Of a stretch of DNA of 64,000 nucleotides, positions 33,967 through 43,440 are shown piece after piece. The stretch lies in the NCBI RefSeq assembly GCF_000308515.1, contig NZ_BAFV01000122.1, positions 1 to 64,000 of the forward strand, written 5' to 3'. Source of the stretch: Nocardia carnea NBRC 14403. Its GTDB lineage: Bacteria; Actinomycetota; Actinomycetes; Mycobacteriales; Mycobacteriaceae. The translations under genes and the position numbers were made by a program. The notes under the pieces were generated by a model that was given only the letters and a program-made list of their open reading frames with translations, had not been told where the DNA came from and made no database searches. Numbering within the stretch: position 1 is the stretch's first letter; every line of letters starts with the position of its first letter.

Positions 33967-35218
33967 TGCGGTAATCCTCGACTTTCTTCTGCGCGGTCTT
34001 GTGCAGGTGGCGGAGCAGGATTTCCTGATCGTTGAGCGGGAAATCGGTGACGGTGCGGGTCGCGATCATCGTCTGGGTCGCCTCGAGGGTGTTCGCGTCC
34101 TGCAGCGCGTATTCCTTGAAGGTCACGCCGGCCAGCTCCTGAGCCAGCCGCTCCCGCGCGTTCTTGGCGGGTACGAAGTACAGGTTGGCCTCGAAGATGT
34201 GCTTGTCCACGGCGGTCGGCCAGTAGTGGTAGGTGAGGTACCAGCCCGGCGCCCAGAACAGCAGCGAGAAGTTCGGCCAGATCTCGAACTCGTCCACACC
34301 CCAGGCCCGGTGGCCGGCGGGATTGATCCCCACGGGCAGCGGGTCCAAGCCCTCGATATCGGGGCGGTCCCAGGGGCCGAACAGTCCGCTGCGCAGGATG
34401 CGCTCGATCGGTTTGACCATGTTCAGGTCCTTGGGCGGTGCCATCCCACCCCACGACGAGATCATCGAATGCGGCGGCTGCAGTTCGTAGTGCAGGGCCT
34501 CGTAGCCGTAACCGGCCAGTTTGTCGGCCTCGTCCTTCACCGCCTGCTTCATATGCAGGATCGGCGCGTGATAGAACTCGGCGAACGCGTCGATGAACAG
34601 TTTCCAGTTGCTGCCGACCTCGGCCTTGTAACTGAACACCTCGGTCATCTCGTGGAACGGATAACCCTCCAGCCCCTTGATCATCGGGCCGAGGAAGGTG
34701 GTCAGCGGTTCGGCGTCGTGGTCGAGGTTGACGAAGATGAACCCCTCCCACACCTCGCACCGCACATCCTTGAGCCCGTAGTCGGCGCGGTCCAGGCCGA
34801 AGAATTCCTTCTCCTGCTGGACGAAGGTGAGTTCGCCCTCGAGGCTGTAGCGCCAGGCGTGGTATTTGCAGGTGAACTGTTTGCAGAAGCCCGAGGTCTC
34901 CTCGTTGGGGTAATCGTCCCAGACGAGTTTGTTACCGCGGTGGCGGCAGACGTTGTGGTAGGCGTGGATCTCGTTGTCGTTACCGCGCACGATGATCAGC
35001 GAGGTGCCGGCGGCCGAGAGTTCCTTGGTGAAATAGCTGCCCTTGCGCGGGAGCCGCTCCACCCGGCCTACATTCAGCCAGGTCTTCTTGAAGATCGCCT
35101 CGCGCTCGTCTTCGTAGAACTGCGGATCGATGGAATCGGAGTAGTCGACCGGTTCGGTGCCCAGATCCGGGTAGTGTTCGGTCCAGCTACCCGCCGCCGG
35201 TTTGTTGAAGTGTGCCAA
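33956..35218 (-). CDS. Rieske-type aromatic-ring-hydroxylating oxygenase, alpha subunit
   Basis: 420 residues from TTG 35218 (AGAGG upstream; the earlier ATG overlaps the preceding gene). Rieske centre: C91 and H93 (VCRHRGN), C117 and H120 (TCKYHAW). Mononuclear iron: DAFAEFYHAPILH with H217 and H222. Hydroxylates a ring or similar carbon using electrons from a reductase; the KshB-like protein at 12548 is the likely donor. No separate beta subunit of usual size follows; a 113-residue protein and a SnoaL-like protein are the nearest candidates. Second gene of the seven-gene operon under operator E. Confidence 0.88.
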   Translation of the reverse strand: MAHFNKPAAGSWTEHYPDLGTEPVDYSDSIDPQFYEDEREAIFKKTWLNVGRVERLPRKGSYFTKELSAAGTSLIIVRGNDNEIHAYHNVCRHRGNKLVWDDYPNEETSGFCKQFTCKYHAWRYSLEGELTFVQQEKEFFGLDRADYGLKDVRCEVWEGFIFVNLDHDAEPLTTFLGPMIKGLEGYPFHEMTEVFSYKAEVGSNWKLFIDAFAEFYHAPILHMKQAVKDEADKLAGYGYEALHYELQPPHSMISSWGGMAPPKDLNMVKPIERILRSGLFGPWDRPDIEGLDPLPVGINPAGHRAWGVDEFEIWPNFSLLFWAPGWYLTYHYWPTAVDKHIFEANLYFVPAKNARERLAQELAGVTFKEYALQDANTLEATQTMIATRTVTDFPLNDQEILLRHLHKTAQKKVEDYRNGN

Positions 35219-35222
35219 GGGA

Positions 35223-35753
35223 TTACCTCTCGTACTCGGATCGTATGCCGAAGGTGTTGAAGGCCGCGGCAAGCGTGTTGTAGGTGCCGATGGTGAAGAT
35301 CAGATCCATCCGCTGGTGTTCGTCGAGATGCGCACACAGTCCGTCCCAGGTGGCGTCGGACAGGTTCGATTTCTCATCGAGTTCGTCGACGGTGCGCAGG
35401 ATCAGCCGGTCGACGGCGTCGGCGGCCTCGCCCCGGGCGACTCCGGCGATCTCGTCGGCGGTGATTCCCTCCGCGAGCGCGGCTTCGCGATGGTGGTTCC
35501 ACTCGTAGACACAGTCCCGCAGGTGCGCGACGCGCAGGATGGCGATTTCGCGCAGCCGGGCCGGTAGCGGGGACCGGAAAAGCAGGTGGACATTCAGGGT
35601 GAGGAACGCCTTGGTCAGCGCGGGATGCCGGGCGAGTGTCGACAGGGCGTTGCTCGCCGACTCCGGGTTCCGCAACCTGCGCGGCAGCATGACGCGCAGC
35701 GCATCGTCGACGTCCTCGTCCCACCGGTCCGCGGGTAGCGGCGGTACTCGCAT
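35223..35753 (-). CDS. Carboxymuconolactone decarboxylase family protein
   Basis: 176 residues, AhpD-like fold: RLREIAILRVAHLRDCVYEWNHHREAALAEGIT contains the single conserved Cys, Glu and His of the YEW-type subgroup (unlike the redox CxxC type). Members include 4-carboxymuconolactone decarboxylases and many unassigned proteins. ATG 35753 with GAGGAG 7 bp upstream. First gene of the Rieske operon, 17 bp from operator E. Confidence 0.84.
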   Translation of the reverse strand: MRVPPLPADRWDEDVDDALRVMLPRRLRNPESASNALSTLARHPALTKAFLTLNVHLLFRSPLPARLREIAILRVAHLRDCVYEWNHHREAALAEGITADEIAGVARGEAADAVDRLILRTVDELDEKSNLSDATWDGLCAHLDEHQRMDLIFTIGTYNTLAAAFNTFGIRSEYER

Positions 35754-35770
35754 CGCGACTCCTCTCGATG

Positions 35771-35785
35771 AGAATGGTATTCTCG
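35771..35785. promoter_or_regulatory. Operator site E (Rieske operon)
   Basis: GAGAATGGTATTCTC, one arm mismatch, 17 bp before the first start codon. Like site A it is followed after four bases by TCGGATA on the plus strand, a shared flank that may be promoter sequence. Confidence 0.78.
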
Positions 35786-35950
35786 CTTTCGGATAACAGA
35801 TTTCCATGTGCTGCGCGGATAGTCAATGTGAAGGCGTATCGACAGGTGGTGAGCCTGCGGTTGTGACCTCCCTGCTCGGTCGGGCTGCGGCCGGTGTGGT
35901 CGCCCATGCCGATGTGTACCCGAAAAAGAGGATATTGATTCTCGATAAGT

Positions 35951-35965
35951 GAGAAGCTAGTTTTC
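35951..35965. promoter_or_regulatory. Degenerate operator-like site F (ABC transporter operon)
   Basis: GAGAAGCTAGTTTTC keeps 9 of 15 positions of the operator. A TTCTC half-site 10 bp before it (35939-35943) makes an everted arrangement. Weak by sequence; suggestive by location, about 125 bp before the transporter's first gene. Confidence 0.35.
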
Positions 35966-36090
35966 ATTCACCGAGAGCTGGGTACGGCGGTCAATCGGCC
36001 AGGGTGTCCGACTCGAAATCGGTGTACGGGCGGGCCGCTCGCCCGATCACGATCGGCTGGCCGATGGGGGTCAGCTCAGAAAGGACCATC

Positions 36091-37464
36091 GTGAGACCGA
36101 AGAGAACAGCCGCCGTCCTGATAGCGGTGGCGTTACTCGCCACCGCCGGCTGCTCAGGACGTAGTGGTAGCGAAACCGAGAACTCCTCGTCCGGAGACAA
36201 GGTCGTGGCCGACTTCGGCGACCTGACCGGTGTCTGCGGCGACGGTGACGCCTTGGGGTCGCCCACCCAGGGAGTCACCGGCAGTGAGATCACCGCAGGT
36301 GTCTTCACCGATGTCGGTTACTCCAAGAACCCCGAATTCGTCGACGCCGCGACAGTGTTCACCTCCTGGTGCAACGCGGCCGGCGGTATCAACGGCCGCA
36401 CCATCACCACCGAAATCCACGACTCGAAAGTGATGGCGGTCCGCCAGAAGATGGTGGAAGCCTGTCGTACCGATTTCGCGCTCGTCGGCGGTGGCGCCGG
36501 ACTGGACGGGCTCGGGGTGAAGGAACGGCTGGAATGCACCCTCCCGGACTTCCCCGCGCAGATCTCCCAGCAGCCCAACCTCGGCACGGACCTGCAGGTC
36601 ATCGCCTCGCAGAGCACCTACGCCCACTACGACCCCTACAACGCCTCTCGCCAGTGGCTGACCAAAGAGGCCTATCCGGAATCGGCCGGTGCGATCGGGA
36701 TCATCAACGGCGATTCGCCGGTGACCAAGGTGCTCGGCGACAAGGCCGTCGAATCGCTGAACGCGATGGGCGCGAAGGTGGTCTACAACCAGCTGTATCC
36801 GGTGGGCGGCGTGACCGACTGGACGCCCTACGCACAGGCCATCAAGAACAGCGGCGTGCGCGGCCTCATCTTCATCGGCGAGGACGGCCCGCTGGCCAAA
36901 CTCGAGGAGAAACTGACCTCGATGGATTACAAGCTGGACTGGATCGACCCCACCAACAATGCTTTCCGGCCCGATTACATCGAACTGCTCGGCCGCTCGG
37001 CGAGCTTCCAGAACAATATCGTGGATCTCGGCGGCGTGGTCCCGCCGCAGCTGGCCGACGAATCGCCGGCCATGCAGCAACTGCAGAAGCTGTACGAGCA
37101 GTACGCACCGGACGCGGTGATCAGCCTGCCCGCCATCCGCGCGTTCTCGGCCTGGCTGCTGTTCGCGAAAGCCGCGAGCGCCTGCGGGTCCGAACTCACC
37201 CGCACCTGCGTGGTGGAGACGGCGAAGAAGGAGACCGAGTGGACCGGCGGCGGGCTGCACAGCCCGAACGATCTGTCCGCGAAGGATCCGGCACCGAACT
37301 GTTTCAACGTCATGCAGGCCACACCGGAAGGCTGGAAGGCGCCCGAATTCGGTGCAAACGAGGGCCTGTTCCGCTGCGGTACCCCGCCCTACCGGTACAC
37401 CGGTGACTACGGCGAGCCGATGACGCTCGCCGATGTGGGCAAGACCATGGCGGACGTCAAGTAA
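36091..37464 (+). CDS. ABC transporter substrate-binding lipoprotein, branched-chain amino acid type
   Basis: 457 residues from GTG 36091 (GAAAGGA upstream). Signal peptide with basic VRPKRTAAVL and lipobox TAGC (Cys21); two-lobed Leu/Ile/Val-binding fold: GVTGSEITAGVFTDVGYSKNPEFVDAATVFTSWCNAAGGINGR and KVMAVRQKMVEACRTDFALVGGG. Several cysteine pairs suit an extracytoplasmic protein. Family members in actinobacteria bind aromatic acids, amides and steroids as well as amino acids. Start of a five-gene transporter operon. Confidence 0.87.
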   Translation: MRPKRTAAVLIAVALLATAGCSGRSGSETENSSSGDKVVADFGDLTGVCGDGDALGSPTQGVTGSEITAGVFTDVGYSKNPEFVDAATVFTSWCNAAGGINGRTITTEIHDSKVMAVRQKMVEACRTDFALVGGGAGLDGLGVKERLECTLPDFPAQISQQPNLGTDLQVIASQSTYAHYDPYNASRQWLTKEAYPESAGAIGIINGDSPVTKVLGDKAVESLNAMGAKVVYNQLYPVGGVTDWTPYAQAIKNSGVRGLIFIGEDGPLAKLEEKLTSMDYKLDWIDPTNNAFRPDYIELLGRSASFQNNIVDLGGVVPPQLADESPAMQQLQKLYEQYAPDAVISLPAIRAFSAWLLFAKAASACGSELTRTCVVETAKKETEWTGGGLHSPNDLSAKDPAPNCFNVMQATPEGWKAPEFGANEGLFRCGTPPYRYTGDYGEPMTLADVGKTMADVK

Positions 37465-37470
37465 CCGACC

Positions 37471-39597
37471 ATGGATCAATTCCTCGCCTTCGGGATCGTC
37501 GGGCTGAGCACCGCGGCCGTCTACGCCGTGATCGGCAGCGGTCTGGTGCTCACCCATACGACCACCGGAATCTTCAATTTCGCGCACGGCGCGGCCGGGA
37601 TGATGGCGGCCTTCTCCTACTGGCAGCTCACCGCCGGCTGGGGGGTACCCGTACCGGTCGCCCTGGCGATCGTGCTGCTGGTGCTGGCGCCGCTGTCGGG
37701 CCTGCTCGTCGAACGGGCGCTGCGGGCCGTGCAGGGATTGGGTGACGCGGAAAAACTGGTGATGACGGTCGCGCTGCTCAGCGGCCTCATCGCCACCGCG
37801 CGCTGGATCTGGGATCCGATGCAAGCGCGCACGCTACCCACCTTCTTCGCCGACGCCGAACCGATCCGGCTCGGCGCCGCCACCGTCACCTGGCATCAGG
37901 CATTGACCATGCTGGTGGCGATCGCGGTCGCGGTGGCATTGCGCGTACTGCTGTTCAACACCCGGACGGGTGCGGAGATGCGGGCCACCGTCGACGACCG
38001 GGCTCTCGCCGGGCTCACCGGTGCCGACCCGGTCCGCGCCAACCGGGTCGCCTGGATCCTCGGTATCGAATTGGCCGCGGTGGGCGGCATTCTCATCGCG
38101 CCCACGGTCTCGCTGGACGCATCCACGCTGTCGCTGCTGATCGTCAGCGCCTACACCGCGGCGATCTTCGGGCGGTTGCGCAGCCTGCCCATGACCTTCC
38201 TCGGCGCGATCGTGGTCGGTCTGATGGAGAGCTATCTGACCGGGTATCTGCCGCAGAACGAATACCTGCCCGGCCTGCGGCTAGCGGCGCCGGCACTGCT
38301 GTTGTTCGCGGCGCTGCTGCTGTTCCCGCACGGGCGGTTGCGCGGCCGCGACCGCAAACTCAGCCCGGTGCCCACACCGTCGCGCAGCGGTGCGCTGTTC
38401 TTCGCGGCGGTGATCGTGATCATCGGTTTGATCGTCGCCACCACGCTCGGGGAAAGCGATCTGATCGCTTACGGGCCGATGTTCGCCTTCGGTGTCATCG
38501 CCTTGTCGTTCGTACCGCTGTCCGGGTACGCCGGGCAGATCTCGTTGTGCCAGCTGAGTATGGCGGGTATCGGGGCGATCGCCTACGGGCAACTCGCCCC
38601 GGACGGTGAACTGTGGGGCCTGTTCGCGGCCGTGGCGATCGCGGCGCTGGCCGGTACGTTGATCGCGATTCCGGCACTACGCCTTTCGGGCGTCTATCTG
38701 GCGCTGGGAACCGCGGCCTTCGCGGTGGTGCTCGATCGGTGGATCTTCACCCTCCCGTCCTTCGAGATCGCGGGTGTGGAGATCTCGTTCTTCGACCAGG
38801 GGTCGGTGGAGGTGTTCGGGCCGAACCTGTTCGGGCTGCGGCTCGATACCGCCGCGAGCATCACCGTTTTCGCGGCGGTCTGCCTGGCGGTGGCCACACT
38901 CGGTGTAGCCGCCCTGCGACGCGGCCGGTTCGGCCGAAGGCTCATCGCATTGCGCGACAGTGAAGCCGCCTACGCCACCCTCGGCGGTAACCTGCTGCGC
39001 GCCAAGGTGGCGGTTTTCGCGCTGAGCGCCGGGCTGGCCGGGCTCGGCGGTGCACTGTTCGGGATGCAGATGGGTTCGGTGACCCCCGAACAGTTCAATT
39101 TCGTGGCCGGTCTGCCGATCTTCCTGGTGGCGGTGTTCGCCGGGCTCGGGGCACTGGGCAACGGCCTGTTCGTGGGTGTCGCGCTCTACGGGCCGATGCT
39201 CGCGATCCCGGTGCTGTTCCCGTCGACCGAAAACCTCATCCACGTGCTTCCGGCGCTGGCCGGTATCGCCTTCGGTGGCGGTGTGGTGAGCCACGGTGCG
39301 GTCGCCCGTATCCGGGAGGGCTTCGAGGCGGCGATCCGCAACCGGGTGACGCTGGTGCTGATGGTCGCCGTACCGGTGGCGCTGTGGCTGGTGCGGCTGG
39401 CCGGTGTGATCGACGGCTGGATGTTCTTCTGGGGCTCGTTCCTCGCGGTCTTCGCCATCCGCATCTGGGCGAACAACCGTGAACAGCGCGCCGACGCCGG
39501 GGAACCGGATGTGCCCGTCGAATGGTGGGGCGTGAAACGGCCGTGGCGGCCGGAGGACAAGGAGGTGCTCGATCATGCCATCACTGCTGGACGTTAG
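37471..39597 (+). CDS. Fused LivH-LivM type ABC permease
   Basis: 708 residues. Residues 1-290 correspond to a LivH-type permease (GLVLTHTTTGIFNFAHGAAGMM, the RAxxxD-like MRATVDDRALAGLTGAD coupling helix). About 310-620 is LivM-type (GYAGQISLCQLSMAGIGAIAYG, RRLIALRDSEAAYATLGG). A further one or two membrane segments and a polar tail ending in a Trp-rich segment follow. Most systems code the two as separate proteins, so this is a fusion of both translocation subunits. Overlaps the ATPase gene by 23 bp. Confidence 0.88.
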   Translation: MDQFLAFGIVGLSTAAVYAVIGSGLVLTHTTTGIFNFAHGAAGMMAAFSYWQLTAGWGVPVPVALAIVLLVLAPLSGLLVERALRAVQGLGDAEKLVMTVALLSGLIATARWIWDPMQARTLPTFFADAEPIRLGAATVTWHQALTMLVAIAVAVALRVLLFNTRTGAEMRATVDDRALAGLTGADPVRANRVAWILGIELAAVGGILIAPTVSLDASTLSLLIVSAYTAAIFGRLRSLPMTFLGAIVVGLMESYLTGYLPQNEYLPGLRLAAPALLLFAALLLFPHGRLRGRDRKLSPVPTPSRSGALFFAAVIVIIGLIVATTLGESDLIAYGPMFAFGVIALSFVPLSGYAGQISLCQLSMAGIGAIAYGQLAPDGELWGLFAAVAIAALAGTLIAIPALRLSGVYLALGTAAFAVVLDRWIFTLPSFEIAGVEISFFDQGSVEVFGPNLFGLRLDTAASITVFAAVCLAVATLGVAALRRGRFGRRLIALRDSEAAYATLGGNLLRAKVAVFALSAGLAGLGGALFGMQMGSVTPEQFNFVAGLPIFLVAVFAGLGALGNGLFVGVALYGPMLAIPVLFPSTENLIHVLPALAGIAFGGGVVSHGAVARIREGFEAAIRNRVTLVLMVAVPVALWLVRLAGVIDGWMFFWGSFLAVFAIRIWANNREQRADAGEPDVPVEWWGVKRPWRPEDKEVLDHAITAGR

Positions 39598-40284
39598 CGA
39601 TATCACCGTCACCTTCGGTGGCCGGCGTGCCCTCGACGGCGCCGGATTACAGGCCGAAGCGGGCGAGGTCACCGGATTGATCGGGCCGAACGGGGCCGGG
39701 AAGAGCACGCTGTTCGACGTGATCTGCGGATTGCGGCGGCCCGCGGGCGGACGGGTCCGGTTGGCGGGCCGCGATATCACCCGGCTCGACCCGGCACGGC
39801 GGGCCCGGCGCGGAATGGCGCGGACCTTCCAGCGGCTCGAACTCTTCGGCCGGCTCTCGGTCCGGGACAACCTGCTGGTCGCCGCGGAACTCGGCCCGCG
39901 GCGGCGCCACGCGGACAAGGTCGTCGACGAGATCATCGACCGGCTGGGTCTGGGCGAACGTGCCGGTGATCTGGCCGATTCACTGCCCACCGGGCTGGCC
40001 CGGCTGGTCGAGGTCGGTCGCGCACTCGCGGTGCGGCCCACACTGCTGCTGCTCGACGAGCCCGCCGCCGGGCAGGACAGCGCGGAAACGGATCGTTTCG
40101 CCGAACTGTTGCGTTCGGTGGCCGCGGACGGCACCGCGGTGGTGCTGGTCGAGCACGATATGGGGCTGGTGATGAGCGTCTGTGACCAGGTCTACGTCCT
40201 CGATCTCGGCAGTGTGATCGCCAGTGGATCGCCCGAGGTGATCCGCCGCGACGAACAGGTCCTGGCGGCCTATCTGGGGGACTC

Positions 40285-40288
<4 letters not shown>
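39575..40288 (+). CDS. LivG-type ABC transporter ATPase with altered signature motif
   Basis: 237 residues. Walker A GPNGAGKST, RTFQRLELFGRLSVRDNLLVA after the Q-loop, Walker B LLLLDEPAAGQ and switch histidine VEHDMGLVM. The ABC signature, usually LSxGQQ, reads LPTGLARLVEVGRAL, as in some actinobacterial LivG proteins. The next ATPase keeps a normal signature, so the dimer may hydrolyse ATP mainly at one site. Overlaps LivF by 4 bp. Confidence 0.87.
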
Positions 40289-40988
<700 letters not shown>

Positions 40989-40992
<4 letters not shown>

Positions 40993-41366
40993 CCGAATCC
41001 ACACGCGCGGACCGTTTCGTCCAGGAACTCGCGGAGCTGAAGATCCCCGACCCCGCTGCCGGCCGCGGTGGTCTGTGGCTGCGGGTCGGTGTCGCGTTGC
41101 TGATCCTCGGCCCGGTGGTGATCGTGCTGGGCTATCTGATGTCCAACAACACGTCCGACGCACTGGTGCAGCGCGACGCGATCATCATCGCCCTGGGCGG
41201 TATCGCACTGAACATCGTGGGGGCGGCGCTGTTCCTGCGGTACTCGCTGACCGGGGTGCTGCGGTACTGGATGGCGCGACAGTCCTACGACCTGGCTCAG
41301 CTCGCCGGGCGCCTGCCCGGCGAGTCGGGCCGGGAACTCGGGGAGGTCGGTATGCCACAACGGTGA
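40989..41366 (+). CDS. Small two-helix membrane protein linked to the ABC importer
   Basis: 125 residues, not recognised. Two hydrophobic segments (LRVGVALLILGPVVIVLGYLM and IIIALGGIALNIVGAALFL) lie between a charged N-terminus and an amphipathic C-terminal half, with TGVLRYWMARQSYDLAQLAGRLPG. ATGA overlap with LivF implies coupled translation and possibly an accessory transporter subunit. Confidence 0.7.
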
Positions 41367-41404
41367 GTTGCTCGATTCGACAGCGGGTCCTGCGGGCACG
41401 AGGG

Positions 41405-41416
41405 CGAGAATTCTCG
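41405..41416. promoter_or_regulatory. Palindrome CGAGAATTCTCG before the acyl-CoA dehydrogenase operon
   Basis: Perfect 12-base palindrome whose arms are the operator half-sites without the five-base centre. The altered spacing makes binding by the same TetR doubtful. Located 79 bp before the next gene. Confidence 0.3.
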
Positions 41417-41454
41417 GCCCGGTGAGTTGATCTGAGTGACGGCGGTGACCTGCG

Positions 41455-41472
41455 GCCGCGCGGGGGCGCGGC
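41455..41472. terminator. GC hairpin between transporter and dehydrogenase operons
   Basis: GCCGCGC, GGGG loop, GCGCGGC. A 7-bp perfect stem just before the ribosome binding site of the next gene. Terminator or attenuator. Confidence 0.4.
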
Positions 41473-41494
41473 GGCGATGACGAGAGGAGTTGAT

Positions 41495-42673
41495 GTGTCC
41501 GAGGGTATGAGTTTCGAGCTGTCCGAGGATCAGCGGCTGATCCGGGATTCGGTGGCCGAACTGGCCCGGAAATTCGACGATCAGTACTGGATGGAGAAGG
41601 ACCGGGATCACCAATTCCCCACCGAGTTCTATCGCGCCATCGCCGACGGCGGCTGGCTGGGTATCTGCATTCCCGAGGAGTACGGCGGGCACGGCCTCGG
41701 GATCACCGAGGCCTCGATCCTGGCCGAACAGGTCTCCCGATCCGGTGGCGGGATGAACGCCGCCACCGCGATCCACCTGTCCCTGTTCGGTATGCAGCCG
41801 GTGATCGTGCACGGCTCGGAAGAACTGAAACAGCGCACCCTGCCTCGGGTCGCACGCGGTGACCTGCATGTGTGTTTCGGCGTCACCGAACCGGGCGCCG
41901 GCCTGGACACCAGCCGGATCACCACCTTCGCCCGCCGCGACGGCGACCACTACGTGGTCAACGGCCGCAAGGTCTGGATCTCCAAAGCGCTGGAATCCGA
42001 GAAGATCCTGCTGCTCACCCGCACCCAGAAATACGACGATGTCGAGAAGAAGACCAGCGGGATGACGCTGTTCCTCACCGATCTCGACCGCGACCACGTC
42101 GATATCCGGCCCATTCCGAAGATGGGCCGCAATGCGGTCTCGTCGAACGAACTGTTCATCGACGATCTGCGGATCCCGGTGGAAGACCGGGTCGGAGAGG
42201 AAGGTCGCGGGTTCGAATATCTGCTCGACGGCCTCAATCCGGAGCGCATGCTGATCGCGGCGGAAGCGCTCGGGATCGGGCGGGTCGCACTGGATCGTGC
42301 GGTGCGCTACGCCAACGAACGCGAAGTTTTCGGGCGGCCCATCGGCAAGAATCAGGGAATCCAGTTCCCGCTGGCCGATTCGCTGGCCCGGCTGGACGCG
42401 GCCGAACTGGTGCTGCGGAAAGCGACCTGGTTGTACGACCAGGGCAAACCCTGTGGCCGGGAGGCCAACACCGCCAAATATCTGTGCGCGGAAGCCGGAT
42501 TCGAAGCCGCCGACCGGGCGATGCAGACGCACGGCGGGATGGGGTATTCGGAGGAGTATCACATCTCCCGGTACTTCCGGGAGTCACGCGTGATGCGGAT
42601 CGCGCCGATCAGTCAGGAAATGATCCTCAACTATCTGGGGTCGCACGTGTTGGGAATGCCGAGGAGTTACTGA
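41495..42673 (+). CDS. Acyl-CoA dehydrogenase
   Basis: 392 residues from GTG 41495, which has GAGAGGAG 5 bp upstream (ATG 41477 and ATG 41507 are alternatives). LGICIPEEYGGHGLG, CFGVTEPGAGLDTSRI, YVVNGRKVWISKA, FGRPIGKNQGIQFPLAD and MQTHGGMGYSEEYHISRYFRESR give a complete homotetrameric-type enzyme. First gene of a four-gene operon with SDR, CoA-transferase and hydratase; its stop overlaps the SDR start by one base. Confidence 0.88.
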   Translation: MSEGMSFELSEDQRLIRDSVAELARKFDDQYWMEKDRDHQFPTEFYRAIADGGWLGICIPEEYGGHGLGITEASILAEQVSRSGGGMNAATAIHLSLFGMQPVIVHGSEELKQRTLPRVARGDLHVCFGVTEPGAGLDTSRITTFARRDGDHYVVNGRKVWISKALESEKILLLTRTQKYDDVEKKTSGMTLFLTDLDRDHVDIRPIPKMGRNAVSSNELFIDDLRIPVEDRVGEEGRGFEYLLDGLNPERMLIAAEALGIGRVALDRAVRYANEREVFGRPIGKNQGIQFPLADSLARLDAAELVLRKATWLYDQGKPCGREANTAKYLCAEAGFEAADRAMQTHGGMGYSEEYHISRYFRESRVMRIAPISQEMILNYLGSHVLGMPRSY

Positions 42674-43440
42674 TGGCAGCGAAAAACGGACTATTCGATC
42701 TGACCGGCCGCGCAGCCCTGGTCACCGGTGCCGCCGGCGGTATCGGTTCGGCGGTGGCGCGGGCACTGGCCGCCCACGGTGCGGCGGTGCTGGTCACCGA
42801 TCTCGACGGTGCCGCGGCGGGGACGGTCGCGGAGAAGATCACCGCCGACGGCGGTACCGCGCGGGCCTGCGCGCTGAATGTCGCGGACCCGGAATCCGCG
42901 GTCGCGGCCGCCGAGCAGGCGGCCGAACTGGGCGACGGGAAAATACATATCGTGGTGAACAATGCCGGGATCACCGCGCCGGCCATGTTCCCGAAAACGA
43001 CCCCGGAATCGATGCGCAAGATCTTCGATGTGCACGTGCTGGGCACCTTCAACTGCAGTCAGGCCGCACTGCCGTACCTCGCCACGGACGGCACCGGCCG
43101 CATCATCAACGTCACCTCCTCCGCGGGACTCACCGGGACATTGGGGCAGGTGAACTATTCCGCCGCCAAGGCCGGGATCATCGGGGTCACCAAATCGCTG
43201 GCCCGCGAACTCGCCCGCAAGAACATCCTGGTGAACGCGCTGGCGCCGCTGGCCGCCACGCCGATGACCGAGACCATCCGCACCGACGAGAAGTTCGCGG
43301 AGCAGATGATCAACCGGATCCCGCTGCGCCGCTGGGCCGAACCCGAGGAAGTGGCCGGGGCATTCGTCTTCCTGGCCTCCGATGCAGCGTCCTTCGTCAC
43401 CGGCCAGGTGCTGCCGGTCGACGGCGGCATGGTGATGTGA
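42673..43440 (+). CDS. SDR family oxidoreductase (3-hydroxyacyl-CoA dehydrogenase/FabG-like)
   Basis: 255 residues. VTGAAGGIGSA, VNNAGI, NVTSSAGLTGTLGQVNYSAAK with catalytic Ser, Tyr and Lys, and the C-terminal FVTGQVLPVDGGM. GAGGAG stands 6 bp upstream. TGATG junctions on both sides show tight coupling to the dehydrogenase and the CoA-transferase. Confidence 0.87.
   Translation: MAAKNGLFDLTGRAALVTGAAGGIGSAVARALAAHGAAVLVTDLDGAAAGTVAEKITADGGTARACALNVADPESAVAAAEQAAELGDGKIHIVVNNAGITAPAMFPKTTPESMRKIFDVHVLGTFNCSQAALPYLATDGTGRIINVTSSAGLTGTLGQVNYSAAKAGIIGVTKSLARELARKNILVNALAPLAATPMTETIRTDEKFAEQMINRIPLRRWAEPEEVAGAFVFLASDAASFVTGQVLPVDGGMVM

Larger units (their letters stand above)
35754..36090. other. 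Divergent control region between Rieske and ABC transporter operons
   Basis: 337 bp without a supported gene. It contains operator E near the left operon and a degenerate site F nearer the right one, with AT-rich patches suited to promoters on both strands. Confidence 0.6.

Noticed and set aside
36154..37824. 556-codon minus-strand open frame
   Set aside because: Antisense to the substrate-binding protein and permease; no recognisable protein sequence, a GC-codon artefact.
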